Translations under genes and position numbers: made by a program
Notes under the pieces: model-generated
Seen by the model: the letters and a program-made list of their open reading frames with translations, nothing else
Databases searched by the model: none
Told to the model about the DNA's origin: nothing
NCBI GenBank assembly: GCA_017430455.1
Contig: JAFRMX010000006.1
Span: forward strand, 1-39,993
Source of the DNA: Oscillospiraceae bacterium
GTDB lineage: Bacteria > Bacillota > Clostridia > Oscillospirales > Oscillospiraceae
Direction: 5' to 3'
DNA length: 39,993 nt
In this document: piece by piece, positions 8,163 through 15,366 of the stretch
Numbering within the stretch: position 1 is the first letter of the stretch
Layout: each line of letters starts with the position of its first letter

Positions 8163-8753
8163 TTACTTCAGTCCTGCCGAGAGAAGGTTCGCAAGCAGAT
8201 TCATGCCGTTTGCGCTTACGTCTTCCTCTTCCTTTACGCTGACCTGAGGATTGAAGAGCGAGCTGAATAGGCCGCTCTTTTTCTTTGCGCCGAGCATTGA
8301 GGCCACGTCACTCAGGTCGAGGCCGTCGCTGAGATCCACGCCGTCCGCTTTGCTCTTTGCAGCGGAGAGGCTGCAGAGAAGTGCCGGTGCAAGGACGCTG
8401 AGGACCTTGTTCACGTCGCCGCTGCTGAGACCTGCGCCGGATGCCAGCGAGCCCGTTTCGGAATCTCTGCTGTCTCCGAGTATATGACCAACGATCTTGC
8501 CTCCGTCCGTCTCATCCGCTTCCTCTATCTGCAGGGGCACGGGCTTCTTGCTGGTGTGCTGTGTGAGCGCGCCGAGAAGAGAGCTGGCGCCGGCCTGGGA
8601 AGAGGCGTTGCCCGTCATATATCTGAGAAGCAGGGGAACTGCCAGGGGTATGAGCTTCTTGAGCAGCGATTTGGAGATGCCCGTCTTTTTGGAGAGTGCT
8701 GTAAGTGCGCTGCCGCTCGTCAGAACGCTTAAGAGAATACTTAATAGATTCAT
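8163..8753 (-). CDS. DUF937 family protein
   Basis: A 196-residue protein matching DUF937 (YidB-related). The N-terminal helix-rich part has LLSILLSVLTSGSALTALSKKTGIS and IPLAVPLLLRYMTGN, followed by GGKIVGHILGDS and the LLSVLAPALLCSLSAAK helix. The C-terminal 45 residues are polar and carry acidic stretches. No catalytic residues are evident and the family has no established biochemical role; members are small helical, often aggregating proteins. AGGAGG precedes the start. It lies 26 bases after the nucleoside-kinase-like gene on the same strand, which suggests one transcript. Confidence 0.8.
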   Translation of the reverse strand: MNLLSILLSVLTSGSALTALSKKTGISKSLLKKLIPLAVPLLLRYMTGNASSQAGASSLLGALTQHTSKKPVPLQIEEADETDGGKIVGHILGDSRDSETGSLASGAGLSSGDVNKVLSVLAPALLCSLSAAKSKADGVDLSDGLDLSDVASMLGAKKKSGLFSSLFNPQVSVKEEEDVSANGMNLLANLLSAGLK

Positions 8754-8779
8754 TTTGTTTCCTCCTTGATAATTATGTT

Positions 8780-9727
8780 TTAATAAAGATCATCCCAGTT
8801 TATTTTCTTTTTCCCGATAAATTCCCTAACAAGCGCGTTTTCCGGAACCATGCTCTGATCTATCGTTCCGAAAAGCTGCAGCGCCGGCAGGACCTTCCTC
8901 AGTTCTTCATAGCGCTCGATGCCCTCGGGAATATTGGAAAAGAGCTTTGTTGCAGTTTCGTTGTACACGGCGAGCTCATAAGGAAGCGAAGTGTCGAATT
9001 GGAAGTCAGCGGTGTTTTTGTAAGGAGAGATGTAGGTCGTCTCCCCTCTTCTTACGTTTGCCCACATGTTCATCGTGTACTCGGGGCTTGCTCCCCTGAA
9101 GTTGTAGTCGCGTACAAGTCTTCTCGTGAGCCTGAACCAGGTCCTTTTGAAAACTATGGCGTCGCGGAAAACCACATCGCTTCTGGCGGAGATATAGAGC
9201 TTGAAAGCCTCCGGGTGTTTTTGCGTGAACATCGGATTCAGGGCGTGAATTCCTTCGAAAACGGCGACCTCGTCCTTGTCAAGCCGGACAGTCTTGGATA
9301 TTCTGTCCGAGCGCTTCTGGGCCGAAAAGTCGTAGGCAGGAACATCCACCTCTTCGCCTTCGGAGAGACGGCTGAAGTGGTCGTTTATCATGTCGATGTC
9401 CAGGCAGAGAGGAGATTCAAGGTCGAATTCCCCTTCGGGAGTCTTGGGCGTCACTCCCTCGGAGACGCCGAGGAAATAGTCGTCCATCGAGACATAGTTG
9501 GATTTGATACCGTGCTTTTCAAGAGCTTCCGATATTTTTGAAGCCGTAGTCGTCTTTCCGGAGCCGGAAGGTCCGGCAAGCAGAACGATCGGGCTCTGTT
9601 TGAGATTTTCGGCTATCTTTTCGGCCGCTTTCTCAACGTTTTTTTCATATGTCTCATCGCTCTCGAGAATAAACTCGACCGGATCGCGTATGGTCCTGTA
9701 ATTGATAACGGAAAGATCGTAGGCCAT
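8780..9727 (-). CDS. Uridine kinase-like nucleoside kinase
   Basis: A 315-residue P-loop kinase of the phosphoribulokinase/uridine kinase family. Walker A is GPSGSGKT at residues 52-59, followed by SMDDYF (the DDxY base-binding motif), VPAYDFSAQKRSD and VFEGIHALNP (Walker B region), then the RLVRDYNFRG lid-like segment. Many clostridial relatives carry an N-terminal TGS/threonyl-tRNA-synthetase-like part; here only ~50 residues precede the kinase, so this is the short form. The role is probably nucleoside salvage, but the substrate is not settled. A promoter with TATAAT lies at 9758-9786 and the gene leads into the DUF937 gene. Confidence 0.85.
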   Translation of the reverse strand: MAYDLSVINYRTIRDPVEFILESDETYEKNVEKAAEKIAENLKQSPIVLLAGPSGSGKTTTASKISEALEKHGIKSNYVSMDDYFLGVSEGVTPKTPEGEFDLESPLCLDIDMINDHFSRLSEGEEVDVPAYDFSAQKRSDRISKTVRLDKDEVAVFEGIHALNPMFTQKHPEAFKLYISARSDVVFRDAIVFKRTWFRLTRRLVRDYNFRGASPEYTMNMWANVRRGETTYISPYKNTADFQFDTSLPYELAVYNETATKLFSNIPEGIERYEELRKVLPALQLFGTIDQSMVPENALVREFIGKKKINWDDLY

Positions 9728-9757
9728 TTCTTTTCACCTTTTAAAATGATTTAGCTA

Positions 9758-9786
9758 ATTATAGCATTTGTGCTGATTTTTGGAAA
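9758..9786 (-). promoter_or_regulatory. Promoter of the nucleoside kinase-DUF937 unit
   Basis: The minus strand shows TTTCCA (9786-9781), a 17-bp spacer and TATAAT (9763-9758), about 30 bases upstream of the start codon with an AAAGGTG ribosome site between. Confidence 0.65.
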
Positions 9787-9920
9787 GAAAATATTGTCAT
9801 TCCGGTCCCGAATGATGCGGACTGCAGACGCATCTGCACAGCGGCAGAGTTGAAAGGCCTGCATCAGTTTTATCCGGCGCCAGAACGTCAAAAACAATAT
9901 ACCTCTTTATGTCAATTAAG

Positions 9921-9946
9921 AAACAGCCACCATGAGGTGACTGTTT
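9921..9946 (-). repeat. Copy of the tRNA-Ser terminator hairpin at the far end of the accessory block
   Basis: AAACAGCCACC (9921-9931) and GGTGACTGTTT (9936-9946) form a hairpin. It nearly repeats the hairpin 3' of tRNA-Ser at 11889-11922, in the same orientation, including the flanking AATTA and a final ATGG. The two copies bracket the accessory genes at 10001-11656. The remaining bases from 9787 to 10000 hold no supported gene. Confidence 0.65.
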
Positions 9947-10000
9947 GTATATGGAAAAATAATCATGCATTGAAAGAAAAAAGCTTAGGGGGAGTGCATT

Positions 10001-10522
10001 TCATTTCAGAAGCTCTTGGATCTCCTGTTCGAAATCAGAACCGATCAACACGACCCGCTCCCCGGCGCTCTGATACCCATTGATACAGCGCTCGTTATCT
10101 CTCTTCAAATCGACGATCGTAAAATCGGAGGGAATTAATCTGGCCTCTATTGCGCACTCATTTCCTGTTATCTCGTCAAAATGCTGCTTTATGTATTCTT
10201 TGGTCATGGCAAGACAGATGAAGCTGATGAACGGTAAATACCGTCCGTCAAAATCTGCTCTCCAATTATACGGTATATAGCAGCCTTCCACGATCAAATT
10301 CTGCTTGTTTTCAATGGCGGTCTTTATGATCTCCCGGACGATCGGCCAAAGATAATCTGTCAGTGCTTCATCATCTTCCGGAGTCAGGTCTGTGTTGCCG
10401 CTCCTGATCAGGCCCATTTTCAGATGATCAATGGACACATAAGGGTACTTGTATTTTTCGAGCATCCGTTGTGCTAGAAGCGTTTTCCCCGTATGCGATG
10501 CGCCCGCGATCAATATGATCAT
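10001..10522 (-). CDS. P-loop kinase-like ATP-binding protein
   Basis: A 173-residue protein starting directly with a Walker A loop, [20 protein letters not shown], as in small kinases of the zeta-toxin/adenylate-kinase-like P-loop group. Other features are [13 protein letters not shown] (substrate-binding Asp), [11 protein letters not shown] (Walker B-like) and [11 protein letters not shown]. The substrate is unknown; antibiotic phosphotransfer is only one possibility. Its start overlaps the stop of the Vat-like gene by 4 bases (ATGA), so both are read from the promoter in the 11225-11283 repeat. Base composition is more AT-rich than the flanking housekeeping genes, which fits acquisition. 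Confidence 0.75.
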   Translation of the reverse strand: MIILIAGASHTGKTLLAQRMLEKYKYPYVSIDHLKMGLIRSGNTDLTPEDDEALTDYLWPIVREIIKTAIENKQNLIVEGCYIPYNWRADFDGRYLPFISFICLAMTKEYIKQHFDEITGNECAIEARLIPSDFTIVDLKRDNERCINGYQSAGERVVLIGSDFEQEIQELLK

Positions 10523-11157
10523 ACTCTTGCCTTAAGTTCCTTTCTGACCTTTTCCAGATCACTGCAGGTCAGGATCGGGATCAGACTGTCGATCTCTTCT
10601 ATGCTTTTATCCCACCATCTGAATCTGAGCAGCAGGCCGATCAGCTCATCATCGAAGCGCTTCCGAAGTACTTTTGCCGGATTCCCGACAACAATGGTAT
10701 ACGGCTCAACGTCACTTCCCACAACACTGTTTGCGCCAATAACCGCTCCGTCACCGATATGAACGCCGGGAAGAATAACCGCGTTCTGACCAATCCACAC
10801 GTCATTTCCAATAACGGTATCGCCCTTGAAAGGCATATCATCCTGAGCAGGAGCTTGCATATTCCAGCCTTCAAGCGTATAGAACGGGAAGGTAGACACA
10901 GCGTTCATCTGGTGATTTGCGTCGTTCATAACAAATTCAGTACCTGCCGCAATCTGGCAGAATTTTCCGATAATAAGTTTATCCCGGCTCCACGGGTAAA
11001 AGTGTGTTACATGGCTGTCAAAATCCGAATCTGCGATATAGGTAAAATCTCCTACCACGATGTTCGGATTCTGCACCATTGGCTTTACATAGATTTCCTT
11101 CTCATAACCTGCAATCGGATATACTGCATTCGGGTCAGGTTTTTTGCCGTTTTTCAT
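10519..11157 (-). CDS. Vat-like xenobiotic acyltransferase (left-handed beta-helix)
   Basis: A 212-residue trimeric hexapeptide-repeat acetyltransferase of the Vat/CatB group. Vat enzymes acetylate streptogramin A, and CatB-type enzymes acetylate chloramphenicol. Typical segments are [33 protein letters not shown] with the catalytic His in NDANH, then the repeat region [38 protein letters not shown] and the C-terminal [10 protein letters not shown] helix. The ATG at 11157 is chosen for its GAGGTGAG ribosome site; an upstream start at 11190 gives 11 extra residues. It lies in a low-GC accessory block at tRNA-Ser. Whether it confers resistance is not shown by sequence. Confidence 0.85.
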   Translation of the reverse strand: MKNGKKPDPNAVYPIAGYEKEIYVKPMVQNPNIVVGDFTYIADSDFDSHVTHFYPWSRDKLIIGKFCQIAAGTEFVMNDANHQMNAVSTFPFYTLEGWNMQAPAQDDMPFKGDTVIGNDVWIGQNAVILPGVHIGDGAVIGANSVVGSDVEPYTIVVGNPAKVLRKRFDDELIGLLLRFRWWDKSIEEIDSLIPILTCSDLEKVRKELKARV

Positions 11158-11224
11158 GATACTCACCTCTGCAAATCGCCAATCATCCATCAGCGCGGAC
11201 AGGCCCTCGGCCTCATCTGCTCTG

Positions 11225-11283
11225 TCATCATAGCATAAAAAGAAAAGAACGGCAATTCTATCAGAATTACCTTTCTTTTATGG
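11225..11283 (-). promoter_or_regulatory. Hairpin-promoter module A, driving the Vat-like gene
   Basis: This 59-bp unit matches the unit at 11722-11780 at 57 of 59 positions. A 17-bp-armed imperfect hairpin (11243-11259 / 11263-11279) contains the -35 TTGCCG (11255-11250) in its arm, followed after 17 bp by TATGAT (11232-11227). It reads left into the Vat-like gene. The hairpin with its T tract can also act as a terminator for either direction. Confidence 0.75.
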
Positions 11284-11341
11284 AAAAGGTATCGCATATT
11301 GAACGATAGGGGGTGCACCGACAAACCGGAATGTACCGGTC

Positions 11342-11656
11342 TCATTTGGCTTTCTTTGGTTTCTTCTCGGGCAGTTCTGCATACATGCCTTCCAGTAATT
11401 CTGCAATCAAAGCCGTATCCTCAAACCTGTCGAATACGTGCATCAGTGTTTTTGAACCTTCATACGGATAACGCAGTTCGGAATCTGCAAGCAGCCTGTC
11501 TGATGTCGGTGTTCTCTTCAAAAACAGTTCGTTACCGCAAATGTCACCTATCAGCTTACCGTTGAGGTATACAAGATATCCGCCCATCATGGCTTTTATG
11601 ACAATATCGCCGGCTGTGGAAAAACTCTCACGTACATATTCGTTTAATTCATTCAC
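11342..11656 (-). CDS. TfoX/Sxy N-terminal-domain protein
   Basis: A 105-residue protein with a stand-alone TfoX N-terminal domain: MNELNEYVRESF, then KAMMGGYLVYLNGKLIGDICGNELFLKRTP. TfoX/Sxy proteins regulate competence in Gram-negatives, but single-domain versions in Firmicutes have no defined role. The GTG at 11656 is chosen because GGGGG lies about 8 bases upstream and because the family starts just there; an ATG further upstream would add ~32 residues overlapping the promoter repeat. It is flanked by both 59-bp hairpin-promoter modules, making it a one-gene cassette. The C-terminus is Lys-rich (KKPKKAK). Confidence 0.8.
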   Translation of the reverse strand: MNELNEYVRESFSTAGDIVIKAMMGGYLVYLNGKLIGDICGNELFLKRTPTSDRLLADSELRYPYEGSKTLMHVFDRFEDTALIAELLEGMYAELPEKKPKKAK

Positions 11657-11721
11657 TGTAATTACCCCCGCAAATCCGGATTTATCTTCCTGATTACCAA
11701 TCGTCGTCCTTTGCCCTGCGT

Positions 11722-11780
11722 TCATCATAGCATAAATAGAAAAGAACGGCAATTCTATCAGAATTACCGTTCTTTTATGG
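11722..11780 (-). promoter_or_regulatory. Hairpin-promoter module B, driving the TfoX-like gene
   Basis: Second copy of the 59-bp unit. The minus strand shows TTGCCG (11752-11747), a 17-bp spacer and TATGAT (11729-11724). The hairpin arms are 11740-11756 and 11760-11776, perfectly complementary except one internal mismatch. Its right end runs straight into the duplicated tRNA-Ser 3' end. Confidence 0.75.
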
Positions 11781-11798
11781 CGGACAGGGTGGGATTCG
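11774..11798 (-). repeat. Direct-repeat copy of the tRNA-Ser 3' end (att-like)
   Basis: These 25 bases are identical to 11920-11944, which hold the last 21 bases of tRNA-Ser (T-arm 3' half, acceptor and CCA) plus 4 downstream bases. Such a displaced 3' end is the classic trace of site-specific integration at a tRNA. The 121 bases between the copies (11799-11919) are GC-rich and carry no gene. They include tRNA-like pieces (AACGGCC, ATTCGAAC) that may be decayed tRNA-Ser sequence. Confidence 0.75.
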
Positions 11799-11888
11799 TT
11801 CTCGCCTGCGGGCTCGGTCAGTCGCGGGTCTGGCCGTCCGCAGGAAGGCCGTTCAATACCGCGACGTTCGAATCACCGTATTAATTAT

Positions 11889-11922
11889 AAAGAAACAGCC
11901 ACCCTGCGGTGACTGTTTCTTT
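11889..11922 (-). terminator. Terminator of tRNA-Ser
   Basis: AAAGAAACAGCCACC (11889-11903) and GGTGACTGTTTCTTT (11908-11922) form a 15-bp stem with one mismatch, immediately 3' of the tRNA on the minus strand and followed by an AT-rich tract. A second copy is at 9921-9946. Confidence 0.8.
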
Positions 11923-11923
11923 A

Positions 11924-12014
11924 TGGCGGACAGGGTGGGATTCGAACCCACGAGCCCGTTGCCGGACTACCTGATTTCGAGTCAGGGCCGTTATGACCAC
12001 TTCGATACCTGTCC
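11924..12014 (-). tRNA. tRNA-Ser(CGA)
   Basis: A 91-base class II tRNA with encoded CCA. The acceptor GGACAGG pairs with CCTGTCC, the anticodon stem CCTGA/TCAGG encloses loop CTCGAAA (anticodon CGA), a long variable arm is present, and the T-loop is GTTCGAATCCC-type with discriminator G. Confidence 0.95.
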
Positions 12015-12068
12015 ATTGCCGGGATATTATACCCAAAACATGCCGCAAAATCAACCTGATTTTTTCCG

Positions 12069-12097
12069 TTGACTATGCTCTTCCCAAATCATATAAT
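12069..12097 (+). promoter_or_regulatory. Promoter of the MoxR-VWA pair
   Basis: TTGACT (12069-12074), a 17-bp spacer and TATAAT (12092-12097), 37 bases upstream of the ATG at 12135. Confidence 0.8.
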
Positions 12098-12134
12098 TTA
12101 CTCTTAAATATAATTGACTGACCGGAGGCACGAC

Positions 12135-13049
12135 ATGCTCGATTTTTTACGCTCTGAAGGTATCGAAGAGGAGATCATAGGAAAGATTGAAAGCTTCAGG
12201 AGGGCTTATCCCCTTGAGGAGAACAATGCTTCACGGGTTCCGGTGCCGAGATTCCGCTACTACGGGAAAGAGATCTGGGAGAAGGCGCTGATCGCTCTGC
12301 TGTCCGGCGAAAACGTTCTGCTGGTCGGAGCCAAGGCAACGGGCAAGAACGTACTCGCCGAGAACCTGGCAGCTGTCTTCAACCGGCCTGAATGGGATAT
12401 TTCCTTCTATCTCAATACGGACGCCGCTTCTCTTATCGGGACCGACACCTTCCGCTCGGGAGAGGTGCGTTTCCGCAAGGGGCCCGTCACCCAATGTGCC
12501 GAGGAGGGCGGTTTCGGCGTGCTTGATGAGATAAACATGGCGAAGAACGAATCTCTGGCCGTACTTCATGCTACCCTGGACTTCCGTCGCGTTATAGACG
12601 TCCCGGGCTATGAGAGGATCGTCCTCAGACCATGCACGAGGTTTATAGCCACGATGAACTACGGCTATGCCGGAACGAGAGAACTCAACGAGGCGCTCGC
12701 CTCCAGGTTTATGGTCATCAATATGCCCATCATCTCAGAGGATAACCTCGATAAGCTCATAAAGTCGCAGTTCCCCGCATTGAAGCAGGAGTATTCCGCC
12801 CAGCTTGCGGGTCTCTTCGAGGATATTCGGAAAAAGTGCGAAAACTCGGAGATCTCCACCAAAGCTCTGGATCTGAGAGGTCTGCTGGCGGCGATTTCGC
12901 TTGTTGAAAACGGTCTTTCACTCGGAAAGGCGCTTGAACTCGGCATAGTCAACAAATCCTTCGACGATTTCGAAAGGCAGCTCGTCTCCGATATGATAAC
13001 GACCCGTATAGACGGGAAACTTACAAGAACAGATCTTTTTGAATCATGA
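12135..13049 (+). CDS. MoxR-type AAA+ ATPase
   Basis: A 304-residue AAA+ protein (dynein-related/MoxR group), of a kind that remodels partner complexes together with VWA proteins. The Walker A reads GAKATGKN at residues 65-72, with Asn where Ser/Thr is usual. Walker B is GFGVLDEINMA, sensor 1 is RFIATMNYGYAGTRELNEALASRF including the arginine finger, and a helical lid follows. GGAGG lies 6 bases before the ATG at 12135; a TTG at 12114 overlaps that site and is rejected. The stop overlaps the next start by 4 bases (ATGA), so translation is coupled to the VWA partner. Confidence 0.9.
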   Translation: MLDFLRSEGIEEEIIGKIESFRRAYPLEENNASRVPVPRFRYYGKEIWEKALIALLSGENVLLVGAKATGKNVLAENLAAVFNRPEWDISFYLNTDAASLIGTDTFRSGEVRFRKGPVTQCAEEGGFGVLDEINMAKNESLAVLHATLDFRRVIDVPGYERIVLRPCTRFIATMNYGYAGTRELNEALASRFMVINMPIISEDNLDKLIKSQFPALKQEYSAQLAGLFEDIRKKCENSEISTKALDLRGLLAAISLVENGLSLGKALELGIVNKSFDDFERQLVSDMITTRIDGKLTRTDLFES

Positions 13050-14758
13050 ATGAAGTTACCGAGCTTCAGAAAAAAAGAGCGGTAAATACGATCTGGAATA
13101 CGGCTGACGCTTACGGTTTCCAGCCGGATTTCAAGGCCTACGACAGCGACGGAAACGCGGAGATATACTTAAACTGCATAATCGGCGGAGTATACCGTTA
13201 TTATGATTACCCGAAGCTTGCAGAACTGTTTTCGGCCTTCTCCCGCTATGAAGACGACGCGGATACCTACGAAGGTCTCCTCTGGCTCGGACTTGAAAAC
13301 GCCGTTTATCCCCGCCTGCTGAAGGAAAGGCCTGTGCTTGAGTCGCTGAGGCGTGATTACGCGAAGCGCCTTGTTTCCATGTTCGGAAACACCGCTCCGG
13401 ACGACTACTATCTCCTCGACTGTCTCACATTCGGCCACTACCTGAGAGTGCTCGGAACAGAGCCTGAGATCAGCCGTTACGACAAGAGACTGCTTGATGA
13501 GCTGGAGTTTTCTTCCGATCTGAACACGGATGAAATAATCTCACTTTCAAAGGAATTGCTTCAGAAGTGGTTCCGGATCACGAATTTTGAAAAAAGAAAA
13601 GAGCGCAATCCCTTTGTGCTCTTCACGATAAAGCACAGAAACCGCAGGGCAAAGGCTGTGCGGCTCCATAAATACGGCATCAGCTTCTTCGAACAGCCTA
13701 AAAACTTTGGGACTCAGGCAAACGACAGTCTGAACAAATTCGATGTAAAAACAAAGCTTACCGAAGAAGAGATGCAGGCTTTCATTGCGGGCAAATTCGG
13801 AAAGCCCATATATTCTAAGACAAAAACTGCCGAGCTCGAGCGTCAGCTCTGCTCAGGGAACCATTCTTTCTGTCATCTGCATTTCACACGCGGAGAGTAT
13901 GCTCCCGAGACAATCCGGTCAAGCTTCGAGGCATATAAAAAAGAGGAAGAAGCCAAACAGCGTCTGCGCAACCGGAAATACTACAAAGACCGCTACACGG
14001 TAAGCCGCGCCGCAATAGCCAAACTCTCCGGAGCCATACAGAACTCCGTGCTGCTGCATCTTCAGCCGACGCCGGTAATTGCCGATACAGGCCTTCTGTG
14101 CGGCGCCAAAACATGGCGTGCGCAGTATCTCAATGACAACAGGATCTTCATACGCAATGATCAGGACAATCTCGGCGATTTCTGCGTGGATATCCTTCTC
14201 GACGCCTCTACTTCACAGGAGAAGAGACAGGATATCGTCTCCTATCAGGCCTTCATAATAGCTGAAGCTCTTACAAGATGCAATGTTCCCTGCCGTGTCA
14301 GTTCCTTCTGCTCCATGAGCAGTTATACGATAATGCATATATTCCGGGAGTACAACTCGCCCCAGGACAATGAAAAGATCTTTGATTTCGTCTCCAACGG
14401 CTCCAACCGCGACGGGCTGGGGATCAGGGCAGAACACTACCTGATGAACCTCTCCCCGTACGAGCACAAGCTTCTCATCATTCTGTCGGACGTAAAGCCC
14501 AACGACTCCGTCAAGATCGATTACGGCCCGGACAGAGTCGCTTATTACGAAAACGAAGCCGGCCTTAACGACACGGCTGTCGAAGTGAGAAGAGCCCGTT
14601 CCGACGGAATAGCCGTTGTCTGCGTATTCACCGGAGAGGACAGGGACATCCCTTCCGCGCGCCTTGTTTACGGTCATGATTTTGCAAGGATAGCCTCTTT
14701 GGAAAGACTTTCGGATACCGTCGCAATGCTGATTCAAAACCAGTTGAGGATGCTGTAA
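13046..14758 (+). CDS. VWA-domain protein (CobT/NorD-like partner of the MoxR ATPase)
   Basis: A 570-residue protein. The C-terminal 190 residues form a von Willebrand A domain with a MIDAS metal site: DILLDASTSQ (DxSxS, Asp386), a conserved region around GNxxxGLGIRAEHYLMN, and ILSDVKPND. The N-terminal ~375 residues are polar and helical without a recognised domain. They contain a charged, Lys/Arg-rich stretch (FEAYKKEEEAKQRLRNRKYYKDRY) likely to be coiled or extended. MoxR-VWA pairs (for example NorQ/NorD, CbbQ/CbbO) activate metalloenzymes or insert metals; the target here is not encoded nearby. A terminator follows 53 bases after the stop. Confidence 0.88.
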   Translation: MNEVTELQKKRAVNTIWNTADAYGFQPDFKAYDSDGNAEIYLNCIIGGVYRYYDYPKLAELFSAFSRYEDDADTYEGLLWLGLENAVYPRLLKERPVLESLRRDYAKRLVSMFGNTAPDDYYLLDCLTFGHYLRVLGTEPEISRYDKRLLDELEFSSDLNTDEIISLSKELLQKWFRITNFEKRKERNPFVLFTIKHRNRRAKAVRLHKYGISFFEQPKNFGTQANDSLNKFDVKTKLTEEEMQAFIAGKFGKPIYSKTKTAELERQLCSGNHSFCHLHFTRGEYAPETIRSSFEAYKKEEEAKQRLRNRKYYKDRYTVSRAAIAKLSGAIQNSVLLHLQPTPVIADTGLLCGAKTWRAQYLNDNRIFIRNDQDNLGDFCVDILLDASTSQEKRQDIVSYQAFIIAEALTRCNVPCRVSSFCSMSSYTIMHIFREYNSPQDNEKIFDFVSNGSNRDGLGIRAEHYLMNLSPYEHKLLIILSDVKPNDSVKIDYGPDRVAYYENEAGLNDTAVEVRRARSDGIAVVCVFTGEDRDIPSARLVYGHDFARIASLERLSDTVAMLIQNQLRML

Positions 14759-14810
14759 TCGCATTTTCAGAAAGAACGTACAGATATCCTGTTTTTCCAA
14801 TACATAAACA

Positions 14811-14835
14811 GATCGGACAGCTGAGCTGTCCGATC
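14811..14835. terminator. Terminator between the VWA gene and ogt
   Basis: A perfect 11-bp stem, GATCGGACAGC (14811-14821) and GCTGTCCGATC (14825-14835), with loop TGA and T-rich sequence after it on the plus strand. It separates convergent genes and may serve both. Confidence 0.85.
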
Positions 14836-14864
14836 ATTATTTGTACGATTAATGCTCCGGTATT

Positions 14865-15362
14865 TTACAACAATACGCCCTCGAGCTTTAAAAGCTCTCT
14901 TTTTCTTTCTGTTCCTCCGGCATAGCCTGTGAGACTGCCGTCAGAGCCGATCACTCTGTGGCAAGGGACAATGATAGAGATCCTGTTATGCCCCACCGCT
15001 CCTCCGACAGCTCTGGCAGACACGCGCTTTGTCCCGCGTTTTTCTGAAAGCATATCCGCTATCTGCCCGTAGGTCACGGTCTTGCCGTAAGGGATCGAGA
15101 GGAGGATCTCCCATACTTCATTCCGGAAAGCCGTACCAGAAAAACGCATCGGGACATATATATCGGGTTTCTTTCCGGAAAAGTAGATATCCAGCCACTC
15201 CTTCGCAAGTCTGAGGGCACGGGTCTCCTTTTCGTCAAATTCTTTTTCTGAATAATCAGGATAATACTTCTGACCTTCGAACCAGAGTCCCGTGAGCTCC
15301 CGTTCATCTGCTTCAAGCGTGATATCTCCCAGCGGAGACCTGTAGCTGCAAATATGCTTCAT
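14865..15362 (-). CDS. ogt: Methylated-DNA--protein-cysteine methyltransferase
   Basis: A 165-residue suicide DNA-repair protein that takes alkyl groups from O6-alkylguanine onto its own cysteine. The acceptor is Cys134 in IVPCHRVIGSDGSLTGYAGG, and the helix-turn-helix part FRNEVWEILLSIPYGKTVTYGQIA with the Arg finger region RAVGGAVGHNRI is intact. The ATG at 15362 is chosen because the family begins there (MKHICSYRSPLGDITL); a longer start would run into the upstream gene. It starts 4 bases after the stop of the adaptor gene, whose 3' end (GGGTGA) supplies the ribosome site, so it is the last gene of the exporter operon. Confidence 0.95.
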   Translation of the reverse strand: MKHICSYRSPLGDITLEADERELTGLWFEGQKYYPDYSEKEFDEKETRALRLAKEWLDIYFSGKKPDIYVPMRFSGTAFRNEVWEILLSIPYGKTVTYGQIADMLSEKRGTKRVSARAVGGAVGHNRISIIVPCHRVIGSDGSLTGYAGGTERKRELLKLEGVLL

Positions 15363-15366
15363 TTTA

